Source: Phoebastria nigripes (taxonomy: Eukaryota > Chordata > Aves > Procellariiformes > Diomedeidae). Taken from it: a stretch of DNA of 64,000 bases. A model generated the notes under the pieces. That model ran no database searches, was not told the origin of the DNA, and saw nothing but the letters and a program-made list of their open reading frames with translations. Positions 10,424-23,257 of the stretch are shown here, piece by piece. The stretch spans positions 185,810 through 249,809 of the forward strand of contig JAYKAV010003433.1 of the NCBI GenBank assembly GCA_035582835.1. The letters are read 5' to 3'. Position 1 is the stretch's first letter. Every line of letters begins with the position of its first letter. The position numbers and the translations under genes are program-made.

Positions 10424-13400
10424 ATGTTGAAAATATTTTTCAAGTAGTTTGAGTTTATAGATTACCTTTTTTGTCCTGTTGAAAAGATGATACACTTACT
10501 TTTCATTGAAACATGACCATTTCATTTGAAGTCTTCACTTCTGGAAAGGAAAATTGTTATTTTGCATTATTATACAATGCCTTAGGATGTCATAATTGTA
10601 TTTGTGTCTCTACTTCAAATTTTACTAATATATTAATTGCTTAATGGCATTGTTTCATCAGTCGGCTCATTCTAATATAATACAGTTGCTGCAGAAAAAC
10701 AAATATAGTCATTAGTCTATATCATGCAGAACTGATCATAAATTACTCAAAGCTCTGTTTATTCTGCGGGCAAAATTAATCAGTTGCTGATGAGTTTTAA
10801 ATATCCTTTTTAACTGTACCTTTCATTGCTTGTATATAATGATACAAAAAAAGATGTGAGGAGTAATTTTTTTTTTCATATCAAGAGAGGTTTTATGCTG
10901 ATATAGACATTAAAAAATATTGCATGCAGAAAAAACAGAAAAAAATTTAAATTATTGTATAGCTTACTCTTGTCAACAACCGAAGTAGAATTAGTGAGAG
11001 CATCGTTTGGCTTACTGCTGAAAATAGTACAAGTGAAATATTTCAAAAGCAGCAGAGGGATTAAGTGGTTACGGACCACATCTGATTAACTTCTCTCTGG
11101 ATGTTTCCTGTCTCTTTGCACAGACTGTGTGAAGTGCAGTTTTTTACTTTAAGGTGCTGTTGAAGACAAACTTACACCAACAGCTTGGGAAAGGTTCAGC
11201 TTATGTGGAGTTAGAGGTGGGCTTTAATTGTCTAACCACAGGCATCTATTTTCATTTGAGATGGCAGGCATTATCTGTGACAAAGCCTGCAGATTCCAAA
11301 TAGAGCCTTTCAATCAGGTGTACCATGCTCATTTATAGCAGGGCTTGAAGCCCAGGTAGGTTACTTAGGGGTGTCTAAACCCACAGTAGATATCTCTGTA
11401 TGGGCAACTGAAATGAGTGCTGAATACCCTCTACATGATTAAAAATAATTTATGAGAGTCCTAGTCCAACNCTTTACTCTTGATTTCTTATTTATTATTT
11501 TTAATAGTAGGAATAGTAATAATAATATTTTTAAAAAGCAATTAAAAGTAACACGGGAATAGAAGAAAATACGTAAAAGATCCAAGCAAAGATGAATATG
11601 AAGAACAGCTCTTTAGGGCTTTGTTTGAGTAGAAAATAAGACAGGGCATGGTCAAAATTGTTGCTGAAGTAAATCATGTTATAGGCAGCTTCCCTATAAA
11701 GAGCTTGTACAATGTTTGGTCAGATAGATACAAACACACATTGTTCTTCATGATATGGTTCTTTTGAAAATTTCACAGAATTTTGATATCTTTAGCTGTT
11801 GTAAAAGGTATTAATTATGCTAAGGGAGTTAAAAAGATCCATTTTCATGCTTAAATGGAGGGACAGATATTCAAAATGAGAATAACAAGACCCTGATAGG
11901 TCTGAGTAGAGCTTCACCAATCAGCTATTTCCATTTGTTTTCCCCCATTTTTTTTCCAAGTCAGTCTATTTCCAATTGTTCAGTGAGATTATATTACTGA
12001 AAACAGTGGAATAATTTAAGGTTGAATTGTTCTCTTAAAGGTTTCTGGTTCTGTTTACAGACCCTTCCATTAGCTAGAACCAAAAAGTACAAAAATGGGT
12101 AGGAAAATCAAGGAAGAATTTAGTCACATGTAAATGATCATTGAGAAAATGTTTTTGAACACTCATTTTTGTATATAGTCCTTAATATTCTGTTTTATGA
12201 AAACAAGTGAAAAAGCACAGAAATAAACAGTCTTATTCCCGGTTGAATTTTCTTCCTTATTCCTTGTGCAAACTTCAGCATGGCAGTTTAATATATTTTT
12301 TTCTCATTGTGATTTGTCAAGGTTGTCAAAATCTCCAGAGCCAGAACTATAGATGCTTTATTTTAATGTTTTTCCCTCTCTTTTTTTTTTTTTTTCTTTT
12401 TTCAGTAGGAACCAGAGTGAAAAAGCAATGAAAATCAACATCAGAAAAATGAAAATATATTAAGCAGTCATGTCAATATTGTATATAAGTTAGCTTTTCT
12501 TTACAGCAAAAAATAAAGCGGAAAATAGCCAAGTGAAAATGTATATTCTTTATGTGGAAACCCGTGACTTGATTATGATTTGCTATTTATCTTTGTGAGT
12601 GAGAGGCACTTCAATTTACAAGTGGAAACACTATGAAGAAATTATTAGTTACTTCACTGTGAAGGACAATAGGCTAGACCTGTCAGTGATTCACCATGGG
12701 TAAAATTTAGTCTACTATAGAGAGCCAAAACACTTTCATGTATATCATTCAAGCTCCACTTCAGCTGTATTCGAAGGCTTTTACTGGAGGTTAAACGGAG
12801 CATGGGTTTTGTTTTGCATTTCTGGACGGGACTGCACTCCACCTGAGAATATCCTGATTCCATCTTGCACAATGTTTTATATGGTGCTCATCGTTGCTGC
12901 ATCCAAGCAGCAGTACATTAAAGGCAGGAGTAACATCTGTGCTGTGCAAGTTCTGTCATCTTCTTCTCAATAACTGCAATGCAGTTATTTGGAGTCATTA
13001 TTTTCAGAAGTTTATAGGCAGTTATGAACTTTGTCATCCGTTTATTACTGTACATAATGGAGATGCAATGTAAATTGCAGAAACGAAGTCAAAGAAAATC
13101 ACCTTGAACACATTGCAGAAAGTAGCGTTATTTGGGATGTTTCACAATTTCTCTGGGAAAATTCTTTCCAAACAAAATTTACACCTAATAAAAACTGGCT
13201 TCTGGAAAGCTAGAACGAAGCACTCCGAGCTCTTAACTTTTCACTTCTGAAGACCCAGGACAAACATTGTGTCCAGCACTTCACTGGGCTCGATGAAAAT
13301 GGTAACTACTGTCATATCAGTAACACTTCCTCTGTTTATTCAGCATAACGCCTCTATCTCTCCTTCCACCGACTGATAATGGTCACCGACACCTTCTCCA

Positions 13401-16400
13401 CAGCGTCCCGTATGTCCTGTCACCTTCTCTTGACACCTTTCGGCTTCTGATAATTCTTACCACTGCACCGACCTACTTCCAACTCTGGATCTAAAAATCA
13501 GCCTGACCCTGCTGAAATATAGACAGCATTCAGAACTGGGCTGTTGGTGATAAAAATTCACAGATCAATGACAGAGCTGAATGAACTCTGGAGATACATG
13601 TACTATTGTGCTTTTATTCAGCACCGGCAAGATGACCAGGTAAGGCACATGGAGGTCAGGCCTAAACTTGACAGGCACAGAGGAGACTGTGATTCATCTG
13701 GTGATTCAGAAGGAATGGTTGTAGAGAAAAAGCACACAATGAAATGAAGCAGCAGTTCAAGACTGCACCAAGAAAAACACCTCCTGCAGATCAGCAAGGG
13801 GTATCTATGAATATCAGCATTTTGCTAGTGATAGATACTAAATGAAACTCAAATTCAGCAGAAAAGAAAGCTGTGAGAGGTTCAAGAAAAGGAAGCTTCC
13901 CTCTCAGAATGCCTTATCAGCTAGGGAGAATAATCGACACAAGCACAAACATATCNTCGGTTGAATTTTCCCATTCAATGCTCTCTTCTTCCTTCTATTC
14001 CCATCAAAACATTCATTCTTTTCAATACAGACAGTGCTTGCAAGCATAGGCTCTTAAGGGTATCTGCAGAAGGAATTTAGTTCTTCTAGCTATTTGAAAG
14101 TGGTTTAGGACTACTCAAGTTTGTTAATTTTAAAAGAGACGTGTTAGAATAAAGATCCTGTAGCTGCAAACGTGAACACAGGAAGAGAACCAGCTCTCAT
14201 TTTGTAGGTAGGTGAAAGAAAACCGACCAAAATAACAATGCTACTATTAGAACCAGGAGGAGTGTTTTACACTGCACTGACATTTTCTCTTTAGATCCTA
14301 AGTAAGAAGCTACAAAGGTTCAGATCTCTACCATTTTACAGAACTCAACGCAGGTAACTCCACATAAACCATATTAATGGGATTATCTTTATCTAAATTG
14401 AAGAGTATGCTTACAGGATTAGTAACAGTATGCTGTACAGGATTTAGTACGATGGACCTTTGATTCTGGCTTAGATGTCAGGAAGTATCCCACTTCTAAC
14501 AAAACTCAGAAACCACAAAATATTTCTTCTTTTTATATCCCCTTTTTGAACAAATAGCAATATATGCTGTGAAAGGTTTGGAGATAATGTCTGTACTAGC
14601 CTGAGAGCAAGAAGCAGGTGCTGCCTGGTCAGCTGACTGCTGCCTGTCTGTTAAGAAGCTGAGATAAAACTACTTTTTTACTGGATGCATTGAAAACACT
14701 GGCTTTCAGCTACCAGTGTCACAAAACTTGCAGGTATTCCATATCTTTTAGACTTGCAGCCCTCTTGTGAAATTTAGTTGCAAGCNGCTGATGGACTCAC
14801 AAGTTATAGTGATGGATGAACAGGCTGATGGATAGTGTAATTTTATAAAACATTTTTCCTTGTAAACACACACCACATCTAAACAAACAAAAAAAGCAAA
14901 ACTTAAGCCCACAAAGAGGGAAAACCCAAATAATAACCAACAGAAGAACAACTATTCAAAGTCAAAAAGAGGAAAAATGCAAGTGAAAATGCAAATTGAG
15001 AGAGAAAGAGAGGGAGGAGAGAGAGCGCTAAATCATCTAATCATCTACTAGATGTCTGGTGAATTGCCATAAATGTTAAAGCATACATGACATTTTCTTT
15101 TCACATGTTTGGTTAAATTTTACACAGCACTTAAACCCCATGTGAATACATTTGTTTAAACAGATCTGGTACCAAAAGAGAATAAATATCTAAAAGAAGT
15201 CTTCTCAGCAGGGGAATATCACTTGATCCAAACTCCACTGGCTTCGATGGAAATTTTTACAACTAATTTACTGGACTTTTGATAAAGCCACACGTCCACA
15301 TTTCACATAAGAAACACAGAAAAAAAAATCTCCCTTAAAAAAACCCAACAAACAGTAAGCATGTATTAGAATATTAATAATTCCTTCATACAAATTCTCT
15401 TCTTTATGGTTGAATCTTTCAAGTGAAATACAGTTTATTGATACAGAACACTGAAACCTAATTCTTTTTAGCTAATAGAGTTGTAAGTTTCTGATTGTCT
15501 GAAAACGTACATTTTGTACTGAGTATGTAGTAATACAGTGAGTCTGTTTGTTAGATATTTATGTTTACTAAATGTTTACTCTATACTAAAAGGTAAAATA
15601 ACCTGCATATTTCCTATTAACTGTTAACGGAATAGTCTATCCAAACACATGGAATGTAAATAAAATCTGAACAGATCAAGATGTCATATACTAGAAAGAC
15701 AGTAAGGGAGATTTGGTTAATTTTATTGTTAGGTGTGTGGTTTTGGGGTGAGATTTAGTTACTGGAAAGCAGGCACTTATTGGGTTTTTTATGGTGTTCT
15801 TGGGTAACTTTTCTAACCACTGGTGCTTCTTCAGAAGAGCTCAGGTTTCCTCTAGGAGACTTATTGCTAGGCAATTGTAGGCATCTCTTTGTAGGCAACT
15901 AAGTACCAAAACAGCAAATAGGAGCTAGCTGAATTCTACCCAAAGTGCTTAAAAATTAGCTCAGATTCAATCCCAAAGTTCAGTTTCAAGCACCAACACA
16001 TCTATAGCCAGATCATAAAGTTTGCCTGAGCTCCCAAAGTTAAATTTGTTTATCCTTATCTTTCCCATATTCTTCCACATAGACCAAATTGTCTGTTTTT
16101 TGGCCAGGATCATTATATGTACAGTGGGGATTAAAAAAAAAAAAAAAAAAAAAGATGGTTTGTAATCATATTGCTGAAAGATTTTTCTCTGGTTTACTGT
16201 TTCTCAGTATATAAAACATCAGTAAAGGTAAAAGTCTTTCAGCTGTGCAGATGCATTAGGGCAGTCAGGAATAAACACCTTGTATGCACATGGTGTATTG
16301 GATACATATGGATGATTGGGTTGGAGATTGGGTTGAACTAAAAGTCATTGAAGATATTCTGTATGGAAACTCAAATGTTTTGAATTAATATTTGTTCTTA

Positions 16401-16798
16401 CCTAAATTAGGGTCTTTCCCTTAAAGCTTCACTTCTGTTTTTCTGAGAATTTACTAGTTTGCTGGGTTTAGTTCTACTAAATTACCTATTAATAATGACA
16501 GATAGTCAGAAGTCTTTTTTTTTTTTTTTTTTTTTTCCCCTAAGTGTATATAAGGTTTCCTAATGCTTTCCATATATTTTTGAAGCAGGAGACAGACACT
16601 AAACTCTTATCCTGAACTCCACAGAGGGAATCATTTAATAAATCACTTATTTAGTTTTTTTCTGCCTGAGAAAAAAAATTTCCCCAGTTATCAAAAGTAA
16701 TGCTTATTATCTGGTCTTTGCAGACCTGTATATATGAAAATAAATCACTTATTGGAAAACACCAGTCCACATTAGTAAATCCATTAGAAGTGCAAAAC
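10424..16798. other. Unique AT-rich DNA, no gene seen
   Basis: Over 6 kb without recognised CR1 or LTR sequence. The part 13200-13780 is GC-richer with more CpG than its surroundings and contains a splice-site-like pair, but no frame I would call an exon. Purine runs at about 14997-15028 and homopolymers at 16137-16155 (A) and about 16518-16537 (T) are present. Segments 11155-11400 and 15840-16000 have the look of very old repeats but could not be matched. Confidence 0.6.
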
Positions 16799-16830
16799 AG
16801 AGAGAGAGAGAGAGAGAGAGTGTGTGTGTG
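16799..16830. repeat. (AG)n(TG)n compound microsatellite
   Basis: Eleven AG units pass directly into five TG units, then GCGCATG. It lies about 30 bp before a truncated LTR. Confidence 0.95.
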
Positions 16831-16858
16831 CGCATGTACAGGTATGAGTGTAGATACC

Positions 16859-17178
16859 TGTTACGGTTTAACCCCAGTAGGCAGCTCAGCCCCATACAGC
16901 CATTTGCTCACTCCCCCACAGTAGGATGGGGGAGAGAATCAGAAGAGTAAAAGTGAGAAAAGTCATGGGTTGAGATAAAGACAGCTTAACAGGTAAAGCA
17001 ACAGCTGCATATGCAAGCAAAGCAAAATGAGGAATTCATTCACTATTTCCCATCGGCAGGCAGGTGTTCAGCCATATCCAGGATACCAGGGCTCCATCAG
17101 GTGTAACGGTTACTTGGGAAGACAAATGCCATCACTCTGAACGTCCCCCCCCCTTCCTCCTTCTTCTTCTTTCTTTAG
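16859..17178 (-). mobile_element. Truncated LTR, family 1 (copy B)
   Basis: Collinear on the minus strand with the 3' half of copy A: the terminal TTTAACCCCAG segment, GGATGGGGGAGAGAATC, the polyadenylation region and the GAATTCATTCAC segment are present. Similarity stops in a pyrimidine tract near 17178, before the TATA and the 5' half. The missing part was lost by deletion, as solo LTRs normally have both ends. Confidence 0.85.
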
Positions 17179-18009
17179 GATTCTTGCTCAATACATACAT
17201 CTTTATGTTATAGCTAAGTATGGTCATTGCTTGACACCATATTCTGCCTGTTATCTTTATTACTGTATTACTAAGAGAGTCCTAGACCCAAATAATAGCA
17301 AGGACAAGTAGATATGAAATTTGTATCTGACTCTAAGCTTCACTACCACAAACTAGGACATCTGCCTTGGTTAGTGTAAACTGTGCCCTGAGAAGTCTAT
17401 AGAAGGGGTTCACTTATTCTGAATGTACCCAAAGCCCCCGCGTGTGCTAAAATGAGTGAAGTCTTCCTACTGTACTTGAAGCACTGTTTCAATTGCACTA
17501 TGAACACCATCAAAAAGTTTTCTACCTCTGGGCATTGAGGCCAAAAATCAGAGAAGGAAAAAAAAATTCTGATGAGATTCTTATTTTGACCTTGGGTAAC
17601 TGAAATATAAAGATTGATAGATCATTTTGTTCTGGTCAGCTTTGAGTTCCTCTGCCTAGTACAACAGCAACTGAGCACATTTTGCATGCTGCTACTAAAT
17701 CATCCCAGAATTACATTAGCATATTGTGTCTTTATTTATTTTTTTGAATGTGCTGTTCATAATGGCCGTGATGGGAGTACCACTGTTGTGAGTAATCTAA
17801 CTAAAAAGTCCAGCTGCATACTATGAAGCAATACTTGATTTATCTGGCCACAGCAGGCACTGACTTCATTATATTACACAGCAGCCAGCAGAACTTAGCC
17901 ATTACAATTATTCTGATGCTTTTCTGTGTTGGTGCTATTCATCAGAGAAAGTTTCACCCGTCATTTTCCTTGCAGTGGAAACTTTCCAGTAAAGATCAAT
18001 TTTAAGGAT
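17179..18009. other. Unique sequence, no feature seen
   Basis: AT-rich sequence following the truncated LTR. No exon or known repeat is apparent. Confidence 0.6.
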
Positions 18010-18165
18010 TTGGGCACCATTATTATTACTTATTAAAGTAGTAATTTCCAAAGGAGGCTCAGGGTGTTAAAAGCCCCACAGTCACACACAATAAAATGGC
18101 ATAGTCCCTGCCCTGAAGAGCTTACAGTCTAAAAGGCACTTATCTTAAGAGGTGAGAGAAAGGTT
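18010..18165 (+). repeat. Ancient amniote SINE/LINE-tail fragment (MIR/CORE or L2/L3-like)
   Basis: An ATTATTATTACTTATTAA stretch, an AGGCTCAGGGTGTTAAAAGC segment and the core GTCCCTGCCCTGAAGAGCTT followed by ACAGTCTAAA are in the order typical of old amniote core-SINEs with an L2/L3-type tail. This rests on my memory of that conserved tail and not on an alignment, so the exact family is unsure. Confidence 0.55.
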
Positions 18166-20610
18166 TCATTAAAGGACTTTTAAATGCATTGAAATGCATT
18201 ATTTGGCAAGTAGGAGTAGAATAAGCAAAGCAATCAAAGTAATGGCAGGCAAATGTTCTTTAGTTCCATTTTTGGGGCAATACTGTTTACCTCAAGAAAC
18301 TTTTACTTACTACTTGCAAACTTTTGATTATAAAATGGCCTAGGTCTTCTTTCCACATTGCTGAGCTGTTGCAATGATGATGATTGCTTCTGATCATCCC
18401 TTGTATCTACCACACAACCATAAAAGTTGCCTGGTGGAGTCTGCCTTGGTGTGAACTGCAGTTGTGAGAGTGTAGCTCCTTATAGTGACCAGGAGGCCCA
18501 ACTCCCTGTCAGACCACACAGTCCCTATGGGGTTGCAGTATGGATTCGCATCTGGGCAGAGGCCTGTGTTTCCCCATAGCAGCACAAAACCCACCTTGCC
18601 TCCAGATCCCATGTGCCAGACCCAGGTGGTCATTGAGCTAACCAGCTGTGTCTGATGGACAACTCCCAGGCTGGAGAGGAGGAACAGTGCTGCTGCTTGG
18701 TGAAAATGCGAGTTGCCTGCTTCATGGCNGGAGGATGAAAGCATTAGTGGACAGATACACAGCTTCTCTGATTTCATAGAAATCTAGAAACAAGCTCAGT
18801 TTTCATAGTTGAAGAATGTAATATAAAATTATTTTTGCGAAGTAAGCAAAAGCTTACAAGGAAAGCTTAAAATCATAAATGTATAAAAAANCCCAACAGT
18901 CTGTAAAATAAATGTGCCTGTAGAAAAACACCCTCAAAACCAATGTTTAATAGCATCCTGATTTCTTACTTGAAACTTTCTGTTGTTATGAAAGATGGAT
19001 CTTAGAGCATCCAAAGCACTTTGCTTAACATAGCTGACTTGGAAAAAAAAGTAAAACTATTTAGGAAACTGTTTATCATGGTGGTCCTAAAACTCTACAA
19101 CACATTGTTCAGTGACCAATTTGGGTCCTACCTCTCACAAGAATAGTTAAATAAAAAGAAAAAAATGGAGTATAATGTGTCCAATCTTTTCTACCCNGAA
19201 ACTGCCAGCCAGACTCTTTCACAGGCATTTTTAAAATGCAGTCTGTCATATATTTCTATAGTAAAAAGCATATTCTACTTTCTACTGTTTCATATAGCTT
19301 TGTCACATGTTAAATAGTATTATCATTAACAGCAATGCTTAAAGGTCAGTACATTGGCCAAGCCTTAAGCAACACAGAAGAGTATCACAATAACCATGAA
19401 AAAGTACAGTCACATGTAATCATGTTAGCAAAAAAGTAACAGAAATTAAAGTGGGGATGTTGTTTTTTTAGGAGGAAGAGGCCTTAAAATCTCTCATACT
19501 AAATGACAGAATGATTCATTAGCATCAGTCCTGTTCTGCATTTGAGACTGGTTAAACCTACNTCAGGAAATCAGAGCCTGGATTCAACTGATCAGCTTGA
19601 TACAGATTAGATTAGGGTTTCCTAGCTGCCTGAGAAATACTTCAGACATAGCTAAACTTGCTATATTTTTCTGCTTCTCTCTGTAGTCTAGAGAGGAATG
19701 ATGTTTACTCTTTTGAAAACTCAATCTCATACTGAACCTTGATCTTCTCAAGTGGGCATTCCATCTTCACTCGCTATATCAAAAAATAAATCAAACATGC
19801 TTGTGCAGAAAATACTATATTTCCTCTGCCCTTACATCTGTCAAAGGTTCCCAGTCNATCAGAAAAATAAAATAAAGTATATGCAGAGAAGCTGGATATG
19901 GGTATACTTTGGAACTAATACATTCACAGTGTCAGAAGATGACTTAATGCAATGTGCTTATTTAGGATAGCATTGAATAAAAAAATTAACAGAGATTGAT
20001 TCTGGAGACATTCTGCTTTGTATCTTATAGCAGGCATCAGATCAAGAGCATGTTTGCTATATTTCAAGGGGTAATAATAACAAATGCCCATTTAGAACTG
20101 AAATGTTTCTTGCAGTTAAGATTTCTATTTCAGTGATGGCATGGTAAAATGCTAAGTTTGGGGTTTGAAAATTGAAAAAAAAAAATAGGCAATATGCTCA
20201 AGGTAGTTAAGAACTGTAATAGAAAATTTTAAAAACAAGATTAGGTAATTTTTGTATTAAATGTGTTCTCACTCAACAAGAAGTTAGATGTGTTTTATTA
20301 GGATTTAGTGGATAAAAATCTAAGGCTTCCATTATCACAAAATCAAAATCTTTTGCAGTCAAATCTGACTGTAAAAATCTATGACTACGCTTGACCCAGT
20401 TTGTTTTGTTTCTGGAAATATGCATAAAGTACAGTTATTTGGTTCACATTTTAAAATGTTAGCTGTAGTTTATGCAAAAATATTATCATTGTTCATTTAT
20501 ACAACCTCTTCTGTAGATATCAAAACTACATAATTACAACAACTATCCTGGAGATATCAATGACTTTTAAGGTAGGTTTTATATGACCTAATGTGGATTT
20601 CTTCAGTGTA
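18166..20610. other. Unique sequence with one unexplained 127-codon frame
   Basis: AT-rich sequence with a GC-richer island at 18390-18780. That island carries a minus-strand frame of 127 codons (18394-18777) outside any recognised repeat. It has no motif I know and its composition is plain, so I do not call it a gene. Confidence 0.5.
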
Positions 20611-20850
20611 AGGAGCTCATTCAGTTGCCTAAACACAGGTATTTAGTGCTATCAATCAGAGAGTCCCTATCTGGTATTCAGTCTTGTCTTCATAAAGATT
20701 CAGGTTTTTATAGGTCTTGTCTGTCAGCCCTAGGCTGATATCTTCAATAGTGTAGAAGTTATCAAATCCACTAGATATCCACTCTTCATCCACTTGATAG
20801 TTAGCTATTCTTCATTGAGCACAAATGGGAGTTTAGGTAACTAAGACTCA
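20611..20850 (+). repeat. Degraded dispersed repeat, unknown family, copy 2
   Basis: Carries ATTCAGTTGCCTAA at 20619-20632, identical to 2712-2725. The following TATTTAGTGCTATC parallels TGTTTAGCGTCACT in copy 1. TATAGGTCTTGTCTGTC parallels TGTAGGTCCTCTGTAATC, and GCACAAATGGGAGTTTAGG near the end parallels ACAACAATGGGAACTTAG. The order is the same in both copies. Confidence 0.5.
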
Positions 20851-21301
20851 ATTTGGCTGACTCTAGACTCGCATGGAGTGTCATTTAAACTCCTCAGCCT
20901 TTCTCTGATATCTGCTTGGGGCTGACAGATATGACATGGAACCAATGGGATACCTGCATGCTCCTACAAGAGGAGCTGGAGGCCGGGTACCATACATAAG
21001 AGGATCTCATATGACAATAGATGTCTATAGTTAGGCAACCTAATGAAGCTGCTGTGCTCTATCTTCTAGATCATTGTGTGCTACATTTTAATGTGTTACA
21101 GTTAAATTGAAAACAAAGTAAATAGAATATATGTGGTCAGAAAAAAAGCATATTGTAAATACTGTCTATGGGAGAAAAATGTTTATTTTAATATAACAGT
21201 ACAGTATTTATGATGTGAATAAAATCCTGAGCAATATCTTTAAAAATCCTTTTTTCTGTAGTAAAGTTTTCCTTTCTTTGAAATATAAAAGCAATGTACA
21301 T
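20851..21301. other. Unique sequence, possibly more old repeat
   Basis: Contains further motifs such as TAGTTAGGCAACCTAATG (21029-21046) that may belong to the same old repeat family, but the alignment is too weak to extend the call. Confidence 0.4.
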
Positions 21302-21893
21302 TGTGCTGGTTTTGGCTGGGATAGAGTTAATTTTCTTCATAGTAGCTAGTATGGGGCTATGTTTTGGATTTGTGCTGAATTCNGTGTTGATAACACAGGG
21401 ATGTTTTCATTATTGCTGAGCAGTGCTTACACAGAATCAAGGCCTTTTCTGCTTCTCACATCACCCTACCAGCGAGTAGGCTGGGGGTGCACAAGAAGCT
21501 GGGAGGGGACACAGCTGGGACAGCTGACCCCAACAGACCAAAAGGATATANCATACCATATGATGTTATGCTCAGCATATAAAGCTGGGGGAAGAAGAAA
21601 GGGGGGACATTCAGAGTTATGGCGTTTTGTCTTCCCAAGTCACCATTAGGTGTGATGGAGCCCTGCTTTCCTGGAGATGGCTGAACACCTGCCTGCTGAT
21701 GGGAAGTAGTGAATGAATTCCTTGTTCTGCTTTGCTTGCGTNTGCGGCTTTTGCTTTGCCTATTAAACTGCCTTTATCTCAACCCATGAGTTTTCTCACT
21801 TTTACCCTTCTGATTCTCTCCACCATCCCACTGTGGGTGAGTGAGGTAGCGGCTGTGTGGTGCTTAGTTGCTGGCTGGGGTTGAACTGTGACA
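21302..21893 (+). mobile_element. Solo LTR, family 1 (copy C) with TACAT duplication
   Basis: Complete LTR from TGTGCTGGTTTTGGCTGGGA to GTTGAACTGTGACA, flanked on both sides by TACAT (21297-21301 and 21894-21898). TATAAA lies at 21578-21583, the CRE position reads TGATGTTA (21561-21568) and the polyadenylation signal ATTAAA is at 21762-21767. It belongs to the same subfamily as copies A, B and K, marked by the GGAAGAAGAAAGG stretch after the TATA box. The exact 5-bp duplication fits ERVL-type integration. Confidence 0.96.
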
Positions 21894-23257
21894 TACATAG
21901 ATAATGAAATATTTTCCATATAGTGTAACAATTTTTATAAAATTATTTTCATATTTCTGTGGTGTTTATAAACAGTTTTTCTTGAGTACATTAATTCTAA
22001 AGACTGTGACTCAATACTAGTGGATTAAAGTCAGAAAGTGAAAATTGCTACAGTTCCCAGCTGCCTAACTTATGACGATTTGCCGTTCTGAAGCATCTTC
22101 TGGATTATCAGATTTTTTATTTTCAGATGAAAATATTAAGGAAAAAGAAACTCAGGAAGTTTCATATGCAATTTGCTTGCAATCATCACTCTACACAGGA
22201 GCCTTAATTCAGACAGCCTATGCTGGTGTCACTCTGTGTCACTCCCTATATTATGGTTTTAATGACTTTATTTCCCCCTTACTTCTGTTACATTTACATA
22301 TGCATAATTTATGAAATAGCTATTATAAATGATCAATATTTATCTTCTAGATGATGAATAATCAAGTATAAAGAATTTTATATCAGTACTCTTCTACATC
22401 TTTTCGACTTGTTTCGGACTCTGTGAATGAATGATCCTGAAATTAAGGACTTCTTTTAAGCTTGTAGTCCCATTTTTGAAGTCTGTTGACTTTAAACAGC
22501 AGTGTGATTTCAAATGACTTATGATATAAGGCAATAATTTAGGAAAATGAGTACAACAGAATAAAGTATTGAAATTCAGTGGGAGCTAATGACAAATGAA
22601 GAAGACAAATTTTAATTAACTGTTAAAAGTTGGAAGATAATGAATTTAATTCAGTAATTTGAAAGTTTTGTTTTGTTTAGTTAGAATACATCACTAACGA
22701 TTTGAAAGACCATTTATTGAGAAGAAAGATAACACCTGCGGTCAGGTGTGTTTGTGCAAGGACAACTGGCCCTTTTAGAAATGCAACACTGTGTAACACA
22801 TTCTGGGTTGAGCCGATTATTGTATCCTAGGAAAAGCTGGTATTAGCAGCCTGACACATAAAACCATATTAGCTTTCATTTTACGTTAGTGAAACTTTTG
22901 CTCCTGTACTAAAGGTATACCATAGCTACATGCTCTGATTTCTTGCTGATTGCCACCTCTGAACACTGCACATTGTGAGNGGAGATGGAAATGTTAGAAT
23001 AAAATGTCCTTAACATCTAGGTATTGTTTTTGCAGGCCTCTCTTACAGAAAGTTTCAGGAGATTTTGTAGGAAATAACTTTTCTTTCCTTCAAATACTGA
23101 ATGAAATGGATGGAGGAGAACACAGAAGAGTTATACTTGCTGCAGGAGGTTTAAAAAATTATAGCAACAGCCCGTAGAATTAATATCTACTCAATTTGTA
23201 AGTTATGTATATATGTAAGTATTTATTTATTAACTTCTTAGTTAATTTCTTTCTAAC
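21894..23257. other. Unique AT-rich DNA, no gene seen
   Basis: About 1.4 kb with no recognisable repeat. An 80-codon frame at 22072-22314 has no domain features. Confidence 0.6.
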
